Positions 1-12,600 of a stretch of DNA of 64,000 nucleotides are shown here, piece by piece (within the stretch, counting starts at the first letter, position 1; every line of letters starts with the position of its first letter). Below the pieces are notes generated by a model. The model searched no databases. It had not been told where the DNA came from and was given only the letters and a program-made list of their open reading frames with translations. A program made the position numbers and the translations under genes. Source of the DNA: Clavelina lepadiformis (Eukaryota; Chordata; Ascidiacea; Aplousobranchia; Clavelinidae); NCBI RefSeq assembly GCF_947623445.1, contig NC_135242.1, forward strand, positions 20,894,001 through 20,958,000, read 5' to 3'.

Positions 1-1824
1 CTCAAGGTGCTACCCTGTCCACGGCCCATTACTACACAGATCGTTACACGCCGTCGTTGTTTACAACTTTGTTTCGTCATAATGCTGTCGTTATGGCTTC
101 CAGCAGTGCCCGACGGAAGTATTAGTTTAGGACAGGTGGTGGGGTGGCAAAGAACGCCAAATGAAACGCCTACGGGATTAAGTTTACAACGAGGATAATT
201 TATCATCATTCGGGGACAAATGATAAAGCGGTAATTGTATTTAAAATGATTTGTGTTGGCGACTTTAAAGAAAACGAAGTATAACTAACACGTTTTAATT
301 ACTTTATATTTGATGGGACGTTAACCGGCTAACAGTCATTTCCAAGCATAGAGAGTATGGTGCTGATTAGAATATACTATAAGACGCTTTCATCAATTCA
401 GGACTCTGCCGTTGCCGTCTTCTGTATAGGGAATGAAATTATGCAAGTATAGCTTAAAAAATTCCAACGCTTTATTTTAGTTTTTAATTTTTTTTTCTAA
501 TAGCTTTCCAGGGTGGAATGTTTCGTTTGAAAATGAAAGGTGTTTATTTCGCTTAATCTTGACTTAATCCGACAAAATTTAAAAAAAAATTAAGACAACA
601 AAAGTTGGGTGACTCATCATTTCGTGTAAAACTTTGCAGTACAAAACATCGTTTCTTTACTATTTTGTGTTGTTTTAGATTTGTTGATTTCAGTATTATT
701 TTTCAAAGTTATGAACGATTCTAGCATTCCACTGGGATGTGTTTACCCTCAGTTTATGAAAAATCGCATAGGAACGGTCTTGGGCTAGTCCTAATTACAT
801 TAGCGTGGGTTCTACTAAGAAAAATCGGACCACAACGAGCAAAAACAAGTAATTAATCTAATTCAACAATTTTTTGAAAAAACAGAGCTACAATTACTTT
901 TTGCCTTCATGAAAGTAAGCAAGTTTATCATACTAAGCCTTTAGCATGCTGGCGGTATAATACAACTGTTAAGTGGACTATTGATTTAAATAAATACATA
1001 TATATGTCTCAGAGATTATTCAAACTATTTTACATCAGAAATATGCATTTGATTAATATTTGATCTGTGACGCAATCTTCTTTTTTAGCAACGCTGAGCT
1101 CTTTTAATTGCTATAGCTCAGAGTTGAAGCGTTTTTATTTTGCGGTTATTCCCCGATAGAGCATTAAACTTTATAAGGAATATTAATAATTATTTTTATA
1201 AGGTATAGTTGTAAAAATTTTGCGCTTGAAAATGTTAAACAAATATTATTTTTTTACACGTGAAAGTTTCATTACCAAACCTTATACGAAATGGATAACT
1301 TGACTATTGTTATTGCAGAACGCAAACTTGCAAATTAACGTATCGAAATTGTTTGAAATATGGGTTTGTTTGGACAGCTTACGTCTCATAAACTCCAATC
1401 TATAAAACGAACGTCGTTTCAGGGCAACGCGATAACGCATCACACACCAAAGGTTGTTTTACCATTTACTTCGAAACAACGAGAAAATGCTCTAGGGAGT
1501 ACATACCTTAAACGGCTTAATTTGAGGCGTATTTTTGTAATATTTTAGTTCATCTGGATTTAGGGCTTTGATCAAATTTATATAAACCGCTTCACATTAT
1601 GGCAAAATTTATAACCTTGGCACATTGTTGTTGTAACCATTTGGAATTCTACTGAACCAAGTTTCAGTATAAACTTTCTTTTACCGTAATGCTGATTTAA
1701 ATTTATTCGTTAGAAACAGGGATACGTTTCATGCGTACCTTATTTTATACGCAGCACAGAGTGCTCAAAGAGTTGAAAGAAAATTCATCGGAACATTGTC
1801 ACAAATATTACTTGAAATAATCAC

Positions 1825-4800
1825 CTCCATTTCGTTCTCCTGTTCTGAAACCAGGTCTTGACTTGGGCGTCTGTCATCTTTAAACTTTTTGCGAGCGATG
1901 CTCGTTCTGAGCTTGCCAAATACTTCTGCCTGTGGAACCTCTTCTCTAGTTCGCAGATTTGAATTCTGCTAAACGAGGTTCGGGGTTTCTTTTTCTTCGG
2001 TGGGGTGCGGTTTTGATAAGGATGCCCAATACGACGTGTTACTGTTGGAAAACAACGATAAAAAAGTGAAAACGTCGTTTTAACTTTGACCAATTACACA
2101 ACATTTTCCCGTGTGCATGGGAAGTATCTGTCAACTTTCTGATTTTACCACGCACTGGGATTTGACTGCTCTTTATCTTCATGAAAACGACTTTTTGCCC
2201 GTTTTGCCCCAATTGTCTTTTAACGAGCTGGGCAGTTTCGAATATTTTTGGATGGAACTGATTCTTTTTTGGACCTCAGTTCACCGCGGTCGACAGAGTT
2301 AACCACTACTTTTATATTTAAAGTAAGTAAAACAAAGACAACTTTATCAGGAAAAGCAAGTATAGATGCTGCGTATAGTTATGCATACAAAGACCAAAAT
2401 TATTTTTTTTATAAAATGTGTGCTTCATAACATGCATTGTTCGGTGGTACAGCTCAAATTTTTGTGTGAATTGGGTAATGTGTTATAGCTAAATCTTACA
2501 GCTGTTTGTAAATCTTTTTATCGTGGGCGGACGAGGTTCATGATTTTTGCAATGAATCACAGTGATTTTCCTGCTTTAAGTATTGTATTAACCTGTCATT
2601 CATGTTATCTTATACATGATTAAGAACTGTGAGAAGCGGTGTATTATATGAGAAAGACGAACCATATTTAGTTGAACATTCCAATAAACTATTAACTCTT
2701 ATCAATTAGCAAATTCGGTTTTTTAAAGATAATGAGCTGAGACCTGTATCTCGGTTTTTGTGATGAGATTTGTTTAATTTACCCAGGTTATCCAAATCTA
2801 TCTTTCAAAGCTCAATAAACTATCTTTCGCAATCTTTAAGAACTAAAGTGGATTTTGTTAAACTTTATAAGACGCTTCATGTATATATATGTAAGCCTAT
2901 TTGTCGTAATTAAAATTGCAAAGGGACCAGAAATGGAGCAACGCTACATCTTTATAAATAAAGTAATCCCCCACATAAAAGAGTAAAATAAATCGTACAA
3001 CTTGTCTAAAAGATAAGCGCCGTTAGTCTTAACACTTGAGGCGATTGCGCGTATGAATGCGAAGATTGTATCTTAATTTCGCTGATGGAACCACTTTTGA
3101 TGACAACATGTAAAATTACACGACAGCATAAACAGTCTTTCTCTCTTTCGACTGACTCACGTGACGTCAGACGTCAAAATGGCGTCACGAAAGCCTTCCT
3201 TCAGTGCTGGGCCCGCGGTTCAGAAAATTCTTTCTAGCACCGCAGTTTTCAGCCCCAATACGTGTCAACCGCGATGTAATATTGACCAAAACTTCATAGC
3301 GTGTCTGACATTTCGCATGTGTGTATGAAAACAGGAAATTATTAGGGAGATTACAGATTATGAGTGAAGTTTTATCCACCACAACTACCGTTCAAACTGT
3401 TATTAATGAAATGGGTGTTTTAATAAAGCGCGTGTAAATTTCAAACAATTGAATCATTTTGACTCAGGAAAACCATTGTGATCAATAATAGCCAAACATG
3501 GAATGTACACTAACTACTAAACAACTTGTATAAGGTTCATACAATGACCTGCAGATGAATGGCAGTAAATTAAACATTCTTTGGAAAGCACTTGAAAAGA
3601 ACTTGTCACACAAACTCATATTTTTGCACTCTAAACTATCAAAAGCCTGTCATAATTATTCAGTATGAAATTCGTTTGATTAATTTTCCAACATTTCTTT
3701 TTACCGCCATGTAATTAAATTGATTTAGTCGCAAGCGTTTTTGTTCTTTGAAAGGTGTTTACTGGTACAGATGTTTTTTGCAGTTTCATATATGGAATAA
3801 CTACCCAATGTTTACCATAAAAGCATAATAAGTATTAGCATATATATTGAAATTTCGTAATTTTTCTCCTTTATCAAATGACATATTACAATGATTTTAA
3901 CTTGGTGTACACACATGCATACATTTATTAATTATTATTATTACATCGAGATATGTTTAAAGTTATGCATTTTAGTTTAGTGTTACATTTTAAACTTACA
4001 TGCAATTCTTTCTCTTCTGCTTTCCATCCATGGAAAATTACTGGCTAGAAGAGCACCACGGGGCATCGGTCTATGGGAAGGAACACGCAGCAGATTTCCG
4101 CTGCTTGCTGAGGCCGCAGCCACTGCGGAATCAACTGCCGCCATCGCCGCCGCTTGCTGGTTGAGAGTCTGTTGAGTAGGAGCTGTTACTGGACTAATCG
4201 CCGGAACTGAAAAGGAAGAAACCCCGCAGGAAGTCTGAGGAATTCCCCTTGTAAGAATAGCTGCTGCCGTTGCGTAACCAGAACAGCAGCTACCATAACA
4301 TTTTGCGGCGGTAAACGCCCCCGAGTAGCCATGGTTTTGATAGTGATTTTCGTTTTGCTCATTTGAGTCATTTGAACCTGCATTTCGTTGCTGATTAGGG
4401 ACATTTCCCTCCATTTGTTGTCTAAAGCGGCAATTACTAAAATTCTGGAATTGATCACAGCGCGATTCACCTATATTTGCTGATGACGTCAAGGTTCCGG
4501 GATCGACATTACCATCAGGAGGGGAGCCGTTTTCAGGAGTATTTAACCCGGAAAAGGGGCAATCGACTGCTATATTACTTTTATCACAATTTGAAGAGCT
4601 GCCTGTGGTGTTGTAACTGTTCGCATTTGTCTTGGCACTAATGTCTGCGGGTCGGCCATTTGTGTGTTCGTGGTTGTATGGGTGGGAGCTGCGTCCGCCG
4701 TGGTAACCATGGTAATACAGAGAAGATTCTGGAAAGCGACATCCGCTGTAATATTGTCCATTGTGCAGGTCCCCGCTCCAGTAGTTTCCCAATTGCGGAT

Positions 4801-5038
4801 AAAAATATCCGTTAGTAGAACCGTACGACTTGTCTGCAAGAATTGCTCGCTTGGAATCGTAGGGAGTGGATCCGTACGGGTACGGATTATTTCCGTTTTC
4901 CTCTTCAACTGTTGACTCTTCGGACGCCGGACTCAGGATCTGGTTGATGCTGAAGGAAATGTTCTCTTGTCCGGCCAAGTGTCCCGGCATTGGCCTGGTC
5001 TGGTGCATCGCCAGTGAGTGGTCAAGTACGGTAGACAT
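1825..5038 (-). CDS. TLX: TLX-type homeobox transcription factor, first two coding exons (3' end outside window)
   Basis: Homeodomain transcription factor of the TLX (HOX11) class, nuclear, known in vertebrates for neuronal and organ specification. Two exons are visible: 4000-5038 and 1825-2041, joined phase 1 across a ~2 kb intron (donor after 4000, acceptor before 2041), giving about 418 residues. The first exon carries an eh1-type Groucho-binding motif (FSINQIL) near residue 30 and ends with PWMES just before the splice. The second has [20 protein letters not shown] leading into the homeodomain, then the recognition helix [12 protein letters not shown], with threonine at homeodomain position 47 as in the TLX family. 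The middle is rich in Asn, Gly, Ser and Tyr and is poorly conserved. Start chosen at the ATG 5036-5038 (MSTVLDH); an in-frame ATG at 5072-5074 is the alternative. The exon ends in a GT donor after WR, so a C-terminal exon must follow; none was recognised in 1-1824. The TRRIGHPY stretch resembles vertebrate TLX3. Confidence 0.93.
3158..3169. promoter_or_regulatory. Overlapping E-box (CACGTG) and full CRE (TGACGTCA) in TLX intron
   Basis: CACGTG at 3158-3163 overlaps the palindromic cAMP-response element TGACGTCA at 3162-3169; a second GACGTC lies a few bases on. It sits inside the intron before the homeodomain exon. The motifs are exact, but function is inferred only. Confidence 0.3.
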
Positions 5039-8000
5039 GTAATATTTTAGAACAGTCAACTTGACAAAAAACAATTGCTAGTGCTTACTCCATTTTGTAT
5101 CAATCGATCGCCAAAGATAAACCTGTGCGGTGACAAACGGAAACGACATGTAAGGCAACGAAAGATTGCTCGAATATTATAAAGTCAGCATAAACTTTCG
5201 AGGAAAACTGTAGCTAGCTGCTGTACTCGCATCGCGGGGTGAAATTTTCTAGGCATCGAAAGAAAATGTTAGAGGCATTTCCATGAAAGGGTAACTTAAC
5301 ATTAACCTTTGCTGAGATAAATTACTTTGCTGATTTCCAACAGTTTAAATACTAAGTGATCCTGTGCTGTGCTTCATCCCTGTATCGATGTAGCAATCTG
5401 TAAACTTTTTATCAGAGGTCTGGTAAGCTGTTAACCTGGGCGAGGTTATTTGAGAACTGATGGACGCATCATAACTGGTACAATATGTCGGACAAAACGC
5501 GCTGACCTGACGCTTGAACCACAATTCATCTTTTTTCTTATTTCTCTCCTGTCTCTGCCCTTCACAAAACTGCTGACTTCTTTTGACAAAACCACCGTCA
5601 AAATTTTCCACGTTTAAAGCAGAGGCTTTAACTTTTCATAAAGTCACCCACATGAACGTCTACGAGTAGACCCTCACTTACGCAAACCAACAGCAAATCG
5701 TTTTGATCGGTTACTCCTTAGCGCTATCTGCTTTAATATCTCCTGTCAATTAAATCAAATTTATTGCCATAACTTTACGTAAGTTACTGCCCTCGTAATA
5801 GCCTATAGACATCAGACAGAAAGATGGTGGAGTACATAAATTGAAAATTTTCATTGCTGTAAACCGGCAACTGCGGAGCATTAATGTTATTTTAACTGTA
5901 TACCCTTCCGTTATAAACGATACGTTATGGTAAAGTTATAAGAAAATTCTTTCCACGTACATGGAAACATCGTAACATAACATCGTAAAATTTTGCATTC
6001 CTCTCTTGCATATAGTAAAAAATTTTAACAATCTTCTGTAAGCCGATCATTTTAGGTTCTAATAAAAATTACGCCGGAAAAATTTTTCCATATCCAAACA
6101 TTTTGAAACACAAGATTGCATTGTTTTTACTGAAAGGAATTACGTTCATCATATAAAATGAGTTGACAATTTATGAGCTTCTCAATTCCTGATAAGGTAA
6201 TTCAATTACCCAAAACTATTCATTCGTTAAAAACCGAAAGCGATTCATTATTTCGGAAAAAGCTACCAACAACTACTACAAAAATAAACTCCTTGAGCGT
6301 ACGTACCATGGTTATCGTTATCTAATCCACGTTGTTGCCGTTTCAAAGTTTAAAATGATATATCGCTTAACGAAGGTTGCCCAAAACACGCAAGATATTA
6401 GTCTTAACTTTGGGTTAACTGTACTTTGACAGCGAACCGCAAAGCGGGCCAATGAAAGCGATTGGTCTGTAGAATTTGGGCGGGCAATTTTTCTCACTAC
6501 AGTTGGCATTGATTTGACAACGTAAACAGCCGTTTATAACCAATAAGCAATTAATGTAGAAACTGGTACGCAAATTTGAGCACTGACCGCCGTCGCGAGT
6601 AGACATCTCTTTGAGATTGTTATCCGTATGATGGTAATTAGCATTAACGCTTTAACTATTTACTTCTGTAAGGTCTATTGCGATTTCAAGGGGCCGAAAA
6701 TCAGAAGACGACCCCACAAACTGGGTTATGAATGGGGTTAAGGGTGGGAGGTAAACGACTTTAGTCTGTCATCGTTGTTGCTAATGAGAAATGTCTGAAA
6801 ATCAACCAGGCATAACCAGGAATCCATTGAAATTTTTGCGAATTATTCTACTTGGGTTACGGTACTCGGCTGATAAAAGTGCGTGTTTACATGTTCCCGC
6901 CCATGTCAGCTCAGGCTATATTTGTTGGAAACTTGAGCGTCTGGTCAGTGAAACTTCCAATGCCGTAAAGGAAACGTATATTTGAACTCTAATTAGCTGC
7001 TGAATTAAATTTGGTCTAATTCTGGATAATATAAGCAATCGCATGTCAATTTAGGAAGATAAGAGTTGGCTAGTTTGCAAATGATTTATGGCGATCACGA
7101 CTCGTAATACCAGATAATTTCCGTAACCCAAGCTTGTTTTTAATGACGCCGCGCAGGCTTTGCCTGTCTCTCAAACTTTTCGATTTTCGAAGCAGCCGCA
7201 AAGGTCCTTTCTTAAACATATTCAAGACCTTATCGTGGGATAGAGTTTAGCCGACTTTCAGGCGGTTAGAGCCGCCTTTCATTTCAGAGTCTTTATAAAA
7301 AATCCCCAACGCTATCCAGACTAGAGCTAAAACAACAAGGCCTAAGTGAGAAAAATTGTCAGATTTTACTCAAAAAACAACATTACTTGTCGTCTTTTCA
7401 CGCGTCTTCGGCAATTCTATGGTTAGTTGTCGTTAAACGACCATCGATTAACCAAAATTACTCGACTAGCCCCATTGACATCAACTTACCACCCGCAATG
7501 CGATGTCATTTTCTTAAAAACAAAGCCACATGGGTCCAAAGGTATTTGCATGTCATAACGCGAGCGATTTTTGGATCAGGGACGGCATATACGTTTTTTG
7601 AATGCTTTTTCGAGTGAAAGACACCTGGAATGATGGATAATTCGAGAAATGACACTGGCCCCGGCAAGTTTTGAGCCTATGACGAGTGGCTTACCGGATT
7701 TTGTAGACCATTTTGTTTAATTATACTGACGTATAGTTTGTTTAGCTTCTATTGTATTCTTAGTTTTGTTGAGCACTGGCTGCAGTGAGGAGTTCTTAGA
7801 AAATGTTGTGTTATACTTTTAATATATTTGTGATTTAATATAAGTCGTTATTGGTAAGTAATAACGTTTGTTTGATTTTTCATTTTATCTGAAAAAAAAG
7901 CTTAAAAAGCTTGTATTGTATTGCAATATATATACGTTAAATAATAAAATTCATAAGCTGATTTGAAATAGCTTTAATAATATGAAAACCGAATGCGCCC

Positions 8001-9569
8001 ACAAACAAATCTGATATTCGTTGTTGTTTTAGATACCACATCGAGCTGGATACCACGTGATCCCTATGGTGACTGCAGATGGGTGCTAATGACCCGAGGA
8101 GGGTGATGTAGCCCCGTGGTTGGCCCCGTGCCAGCCCCACTGTAATAACATTTACATGATCAAAGAGAACGCTTGAGACCTCTTGCTGGCAGGTGTTGTT
8201 TTAATGTCAAGAAAATAAATGGTCGTAACAAGGATTTAGGGGGTTGTTCGCCACTGTATGGGTTTATATGTTTTAAACTTTTGTTGTTATGCAACAGATT
8301 TTTGGGGTTCATATTTTGTGGGTTTACTCAAAATGAAGCTATACCATCACTGCATATTATGAGTGCATTATGTTTCACATTAATAAAAGATGTTTGCATA
8401 AGAATTGATATGTCCTGTAGTTTTGAAAACGAGTTTGAACGCTACGATCCAAAAATCAATATTTAGTTTACCAATGGCGCCCTATTGTGACCGATAAAAC
8501 GCGATCATTTTATTTTGCGAATGGTTTTCGGGACACCCGTTAAAATGTGGAAAAGGAAAACAGCACTTTAAAAGAATAGAAAAAGCGTTTAACCGCGCGA
8601 TGATAATTTTTGTTGCATTCTAGGATAAAAATAATTTATTTGGAACATCAAACGATTGTTGTCATTGGCCGGAACACGGGCTTATCACAACATAATACGC
8701 GCCGATTGGTGACAAAGCAACCAATCATGGGCGGTTGAAGAAGCAGAACACGACGCAATTGGTGCATAGTATTTGTTTTTACAACATGCTCATACAAAGT
8801 TTGCTTGGAACAACAATTTCCTTTATCTCATGTACCTAATCGTGGCACAGTCATTTTGAGCGTCTTAAAATTTATTTCACCATAACCCAGAGTTCGGATA
8901 TATAATTACTACTTTTAAAATCTAACTAATCTATATCCAACTACCATTGAGCTTCTTTTTATAAAAGATATCAAAAATTGTAACCTGGTATGGATGTTTG
9001 CTTCTTTTCTTTCAACCTGGCTTAACCTTGTTCAGTTGCAAAGGTTGACCGGATACTTTTTAAATAGCCGGAAGTAGTAACTTAATTATAGTAGTAGTAA
9101 TTTAAGACAAGTGCAGCCACCCACCCTTAATCGTTTCAGAAACAATCTTGATCACAGCTGTTGTGCATATCGAGTTTATTGTGAAAATATCTCGTTCGTA
9201 AAAAATAATTCTTGGTACCGTGACCGAAATATTGCTATAAAAGTGTAAATTCAGGACAAAATCTACAGAATATAAATCTTTTCTACAACAACAGCATCTC
9301 ATCATATAAAAAATAGAAATCAATATACAGTAAATGAATAATTCAAAAAAATACTACAAATAAAATACACCACGACGTATCATCAAGCCATAGAACTAAG
9401 TAAGAAATAAGCAACACTCTATACAAGAAAACTATTTTGTTTATACAACTTTGACACTAACTGTGTGCCGGCCATGTACTATAACTGACGTCATTACAAC
9501 TTACGCTAAAAATAACTAATTTGCGCCACAGAGCAGCTAAAGGGAAACTTCTAGAACAACAATAAATGA
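5039..9569. other. Intergenic region between TLX start and NPHP4 3' end
   Basis: No coding region could be supported on either strand. The open frames here are short and resemble no family. Noted: inverted CCAAT/ATTGG pairs near 6450-6465 and 8661-8761, and a relatively GC-rich stretch about 8037-8140 of unknown nature. The proximal few hundred bases above 5038 should contain the TLX promoter. Confidence 0.5.
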
Positions 9570-9575
9570 TTTATT
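9570..9575 (-). terminator. Candidate polyadenylation signal for NPHP4
   Basis: AATAAA on the minus strand about 72 nt downstream of the NPHP4 stop codon (9647-9649), a usual distance for a short 3' UTR. Another AATAAA was not needed to explain the end. Confidence 0.5.
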
Positions 9576-9646
9576 TAACACGGCATTAAAACCGTTAGCT
9601 ATGCTACATCAAAATCATTTGGTGACGTAATATTAAGTGACGCAAT

Positions 9647-12600
9647 TCAAACGTAAGTGACGTTGATAAGAAATGTCTCTTCGTTCTTGTCCTCCAGGTC
9701 ATTGATGAAGATGTGGACTGGGAATCTACCAGACTGAGCAACACCGGACGCAAATCGTAACCCGATTGTGGTCTTCTCCCCAGGTCCGAGCTGTAATGTT
9801 TTCACCGTAAGAACAAACGACGATTACTTTTCCAACAAATTATTCAGAGACACAAGAAGTTAGTTATTGCATACGTTATATGCTGGTTTATAATACTGGT
9901 TCGTCAAAGTTTGACATTTTTCAACTAATACCTCCATGTTCACGTCACGGAAATGCAAGAGATCCGATCTGCTTGTCATCAACACAAACTTCTTTCGGTT
10001 CGGGTATGGATTAGTGTACGTGATCATTTTATTGTTTCCCTTCCCGCCGGACCGGGATAACTCGATGTCAAACTCCTACAAGATGTAAATTGTACGTCAC
10101 ATGATCAGTAAAGCGTTTAGTTTAACTTTTATGAGGTCAGCAAATTCTTCGTTCTTGGTAAACGTCGCGTGTCATTTCAACAAAACTAAGACAAATTTAC
10201 ACGCTTTGTAGGTCTCAACTTGGAAAATTTTTCATTAGAGAAAACACGCGCTATACATCATCTGCCTCATACCTTTGCGATCATTGGTTCCCTTGCTTTC
10301 ACGGCAACCAGCCAGGTCCTTATAAGCTGGTGATATTCAGTGTCCACCACGTTAACGTACATGTACTTGGTGTTGGAATTAACGCTGGTGGTTCGTACAC
10401 CGGCATTGACTTCATATACGCCATTTGCCGGAAGTAGAAATCTTTCGGACGGCGAGAGCTAGAAAATATTCCGATGTGAAACGATTCATTAACTTTTGAT
10501 ATAGTATTGGCAGTTGGTAGGTATTTTGACTTTAATCCTTACGTAAAGGCAGCGTGCACAGCTTTTACATGTTAGGTCTGCCCTAGCTATCCATAGCAGT
10601 TCCATTGTACCATTACACCGGATTCGTGGTGTCAAATCATAAAGCCACAAAATATCACTAACAGCGGGTATTGCTTCTCTCTTATTGCTTCTGTACCTGC
10701 ATTTCTTTTGGATGGGAAGAGAAGCATTGCACCATGGGGGCGGTCTGGGTTCCTCGCAGCACCAAAGAGAACCGGCTTGTCTGTCCCAACACGGAATTCA
10801 CGTCGATGCGCTGGAGAGAGTGGACGTAAAATTGCCATATTTGGGCAGGAATGGCGAGAAACGGATCACTGCATTAAAAAATGAAGATGAAATCAAATAA
10901 ACCACTGTCAATGAATGTGGCTTAAAAAGTATCCTGGCTGTGCATGCTTATTAGAAAAACGAAATTTACAAAATCTTCAAGAAAAAAATATGCTAGTCCT
11001 TAAGATTGAATTTAAAAGTCTTTAGTCGATTGAGATGCCAACTTTGATCAAGATGAAACTTTAAACTCTTACTTATAAATGGCCAGGAAAAATCTTCTTA
11101 CAGACGGGGAATTACCACATGGTGCTTTTAAGAAAACTTCCCGCGGCTCGTCACGGCTGAGTGACCTAGCTTGGCAAACAATTTCTGGATCGCTGCATAC
11201 GACATGGAATTGATGATCTGCGACGTAACAATTTAAACATGATCAAAAGTTTTGCAGTCGTTTTTGAAAAAGCCCGAATCTATTGCCCAGTGTTATAAGA
11301 CAGAGCACTAAAATCAGAACGAGGAAAAATTAACACAACTAAAAGCAATAGAAACGAAAATAACTAAATAGAATCAAATAGAGTTGCCGCTTACCAGAGT
11401 TATTATTAAATGGGGGGAGTCTAATGCATTTTTTCAAGAAAGTTTGCTCCGGGTTGTAAAATCGGAAAGTCTGGTCAACCACATGAGGTTGTGGGTCCAC
11501 TGTCAGCTGAAGGATAGAAAGTGGCCTTCCGTCACTTGTTCGTAGGATCGCCTGACAAATACAACAAGAAGACTAATATGACTCTTGCAAATATTTAAAA
11601 CACATCAATATTTGATGGAACTCAGGACGAAACTTGAGGCATGTGATATTGGTGCTGGGGTTAGAAAGCAATAAGCAAGTGGCCGAGTCGAGATATGGAC
11701 CACAGTAACCACTTCTAATAACTATAAGAAAACTTTATACACCCTTTCAGGTAGTCGGTCAGCCCAATCCCAGTAAACTCTGACCCGTGTAATTCAAGGG
11801 TTTTCGATCGTTAGCTTAAGATTGCCAAAGTCGAATTCACAGAGAACCATTCATTCCGTGACTTCTGCCTTCGTGCTGGTAGCAAAAATGTATAGAAATT
11901 TATCACCATCCAAAACAAATATTTATGAGTTACCTTCACAACTTTGGACTTGATGGTGCCATGACTATGTTGATCTTTGACTGGCTGGAGAGAAGTGGGA
12001 GTCGGCTTAAAAAAATGACCAGGTCCTTGAGTTGCCACCTCGTGGTCAGCTTCATAACTTTGGTAGCGAAATGGGATGTATACTGTTTCCTTTGGACGAA
12101 GGTAAATCTGTGCAAAAATACAGTATATTTAGTAGAGTCTTTTTTCTGCATGCTTAACCAAAAATTATAATCAATCTTACCGATACCATCTGTTGAATAA
12201 CTTAAGCTTTACAAATTTTTCAAAAAGAGTCGTTACATTGGGTCAGTTTACCTGAGGTAGCGAACTATTCGGATCAAAGTTGAACATATTTTCCTCAACT
12301 GGGGTGTGTAAACCGGCAAGGCCTTTAAAATATCTCCATTCTCTTGAATCAGTGACCACCCTGACATATAAGTGAACTGTATTAGTGGAAATGCAAAAGT
12401 AGTTCAAAAAGAAAGCCAAGTCACCAAATGCTTTCGATTTTGCTGGTTTCAAGTTTTCAAATTGGTTTTGATTACAAAATTTGCCATTCAATGCTAGTTA
12501 TGGCTTGGGCTAGTTACACAATACTCAAACAACCTGTTTCACATGAAAGCAAAGAGCTTGTAGCAATTCTGGTAAAATAATATTAAAACCTGAAATCTGT

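Noticed and set aside
1..1824. C-terminal exon of TLX at the left end
   Set aside because: The open minus frame near 1-198 shows none of the expected post-homeodomain words (RQTAEER, then ALQNLQPW), so I leave the gene truncated by the window edge.
4186..4915. Overlapping open frames on both strands within the first TLX exon
   Set aside because: They are shadows of the 1-kb coding exon; only the main minus frame carries the eh1 motif and joins the homeodomain exon.
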